From positions 1 through 64,000 of the forward strand of contig JACKOV010000008.1 in NCBI GenBank assembly GCA_024234075.1: DNA of 64,000 nucleotides, read 5' to 3'. The notes under the pieces are model-generated. The model worked only from the letters and a program-made list of their open reading frames with translations. It did no database searches and had not been told where the DNA came from. Position 1 is the stretch's first letter. The number at the start of each line of letters is the position of its first letter. This DNA comes from Nevskiaceae bacterium. GTDB lineage: Bacteria; Pseudomonadota; Gammaproteobacteria; Steroidobacterales; Steroidobacteraceae. The position numbers and the translations under genes were made by a program. Below, one piece after another: positions 63,943-64,000 of this stretch.

Positions 63943-64000
63943 TCACTGTGCGGCGTGGCGCGCTATCGCTTCGCTGATGATCCGGCGCGCCTCCGTGGCA
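63943..64000 (-). CDS. Last codons of a minus-strand gene running off the window
   Basis: From the window end the minus-strand frame reads 'ATEARRIISEAIARHAAQ' to TGA at 63943-63945. The regular helical pattern looks like a real C-terminus, but too little is visible to identify the protein. Confidence 0.35.
   Translation of the reverse strand, partial: ATEARRIISEAIARHAAQ

Noticed and set aside
63423..64000. An intact toxin-antitoxin pair at the window end
   Set aside because: The PIN gene is truncated and frameshifted and no antitoxin-like frame precedes it.

Overview
The window is high-GC, densely packed chromosomal DNA from a proteobacterium, most likely a gammaproteobacterium. The gene set supports this: a GlrK/QseG/GlrR two-component cluster, BaeSR-like regulators, SrkA, YbdK, YghU, a YbiI-like zinc-finger protein, RhtA-like and MacAB-like transporters, and many lipoproteins with clear lipoboxes. 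I cannot name the genus; the assignment is inferred from gene content. No rRNA, tRNA, CRISPR array or complete insertion sequence was found.

Layout. 1-6069: 3' end of a large Ig-repeat adhesin followed by its type I secretion machinery (TolC-like protein, ABC exporter, HlyD-like adaptor) in overlapping reading frames. 6160-10731 (minus): galE, then the glrK-qseG-glrR sensor/lipoprotein/sigma54-regulator operon. 10836-16310 (plus): srkA, then a tight group of a HEWGH metallopeptidase-like lipoprotein, a small lipoprotein, an N-formylglutamate amidohydrolase-like enzyme and a YbdK-type amidoligase. 16359-19345 (minus): an RhtA-like exporter and an alpha/beta-hydrolase-domain protein. 19346-22318: a lower-GC, eroded segment holding an acyltransferase gene broken by a frameshift in a C7 tract. 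22319-26501: an autoregulated ArsR/AHSA1 pair, a fluoride channel gene with a clear fluoride riboswitch, a phospholipase D-like synthase and panE. 26630-28713: a small membrane protein, cytochrome b561 and two YceI proteins. 28736-29773: an EAL protein whose GGDEF half has been lost.

29999-43505 (minus) is the most striking region. A 9.1-kb gene encodes a secreted protein of about 3,036 residues built from ten DUF11-like and about ten SdrD-B-like modules. It overlaps a 1,118-residue outer-membrane beta-barrel protein with an Ig-like N-terminus, which is followed by an OmpA-like peptidoglycan-binding protein. This looks like a dedicated surface-display or export unit.

43750-50076 (plus) is an RND efflux operon with its TetR repressor as last gene and a palindromic operator in the promoter. 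50521-57597 is a BaeSR-like regulator pair divergent from a macA-macB-OMF operon. 57594-58681 has a GNAT pseudogene, dodecin with a terminator, and a hypothetical gene. 58716-61951 (minus) has two polytopic membrane proteins, a YghU-like glutathione transferase and a DksA/TraR zinc-finger protein. 62181-63422 is an MFS transporter. The end of the window holds a PIN-domain toxin pseudogene and the last codons of a minus-strand gene.

Recurring themes are cell-envelope traffic (two surface-protein systems, two tripartite efflux pumps, many lipoproteins) and local gene decay (five fragmentary or frameshifted genes).
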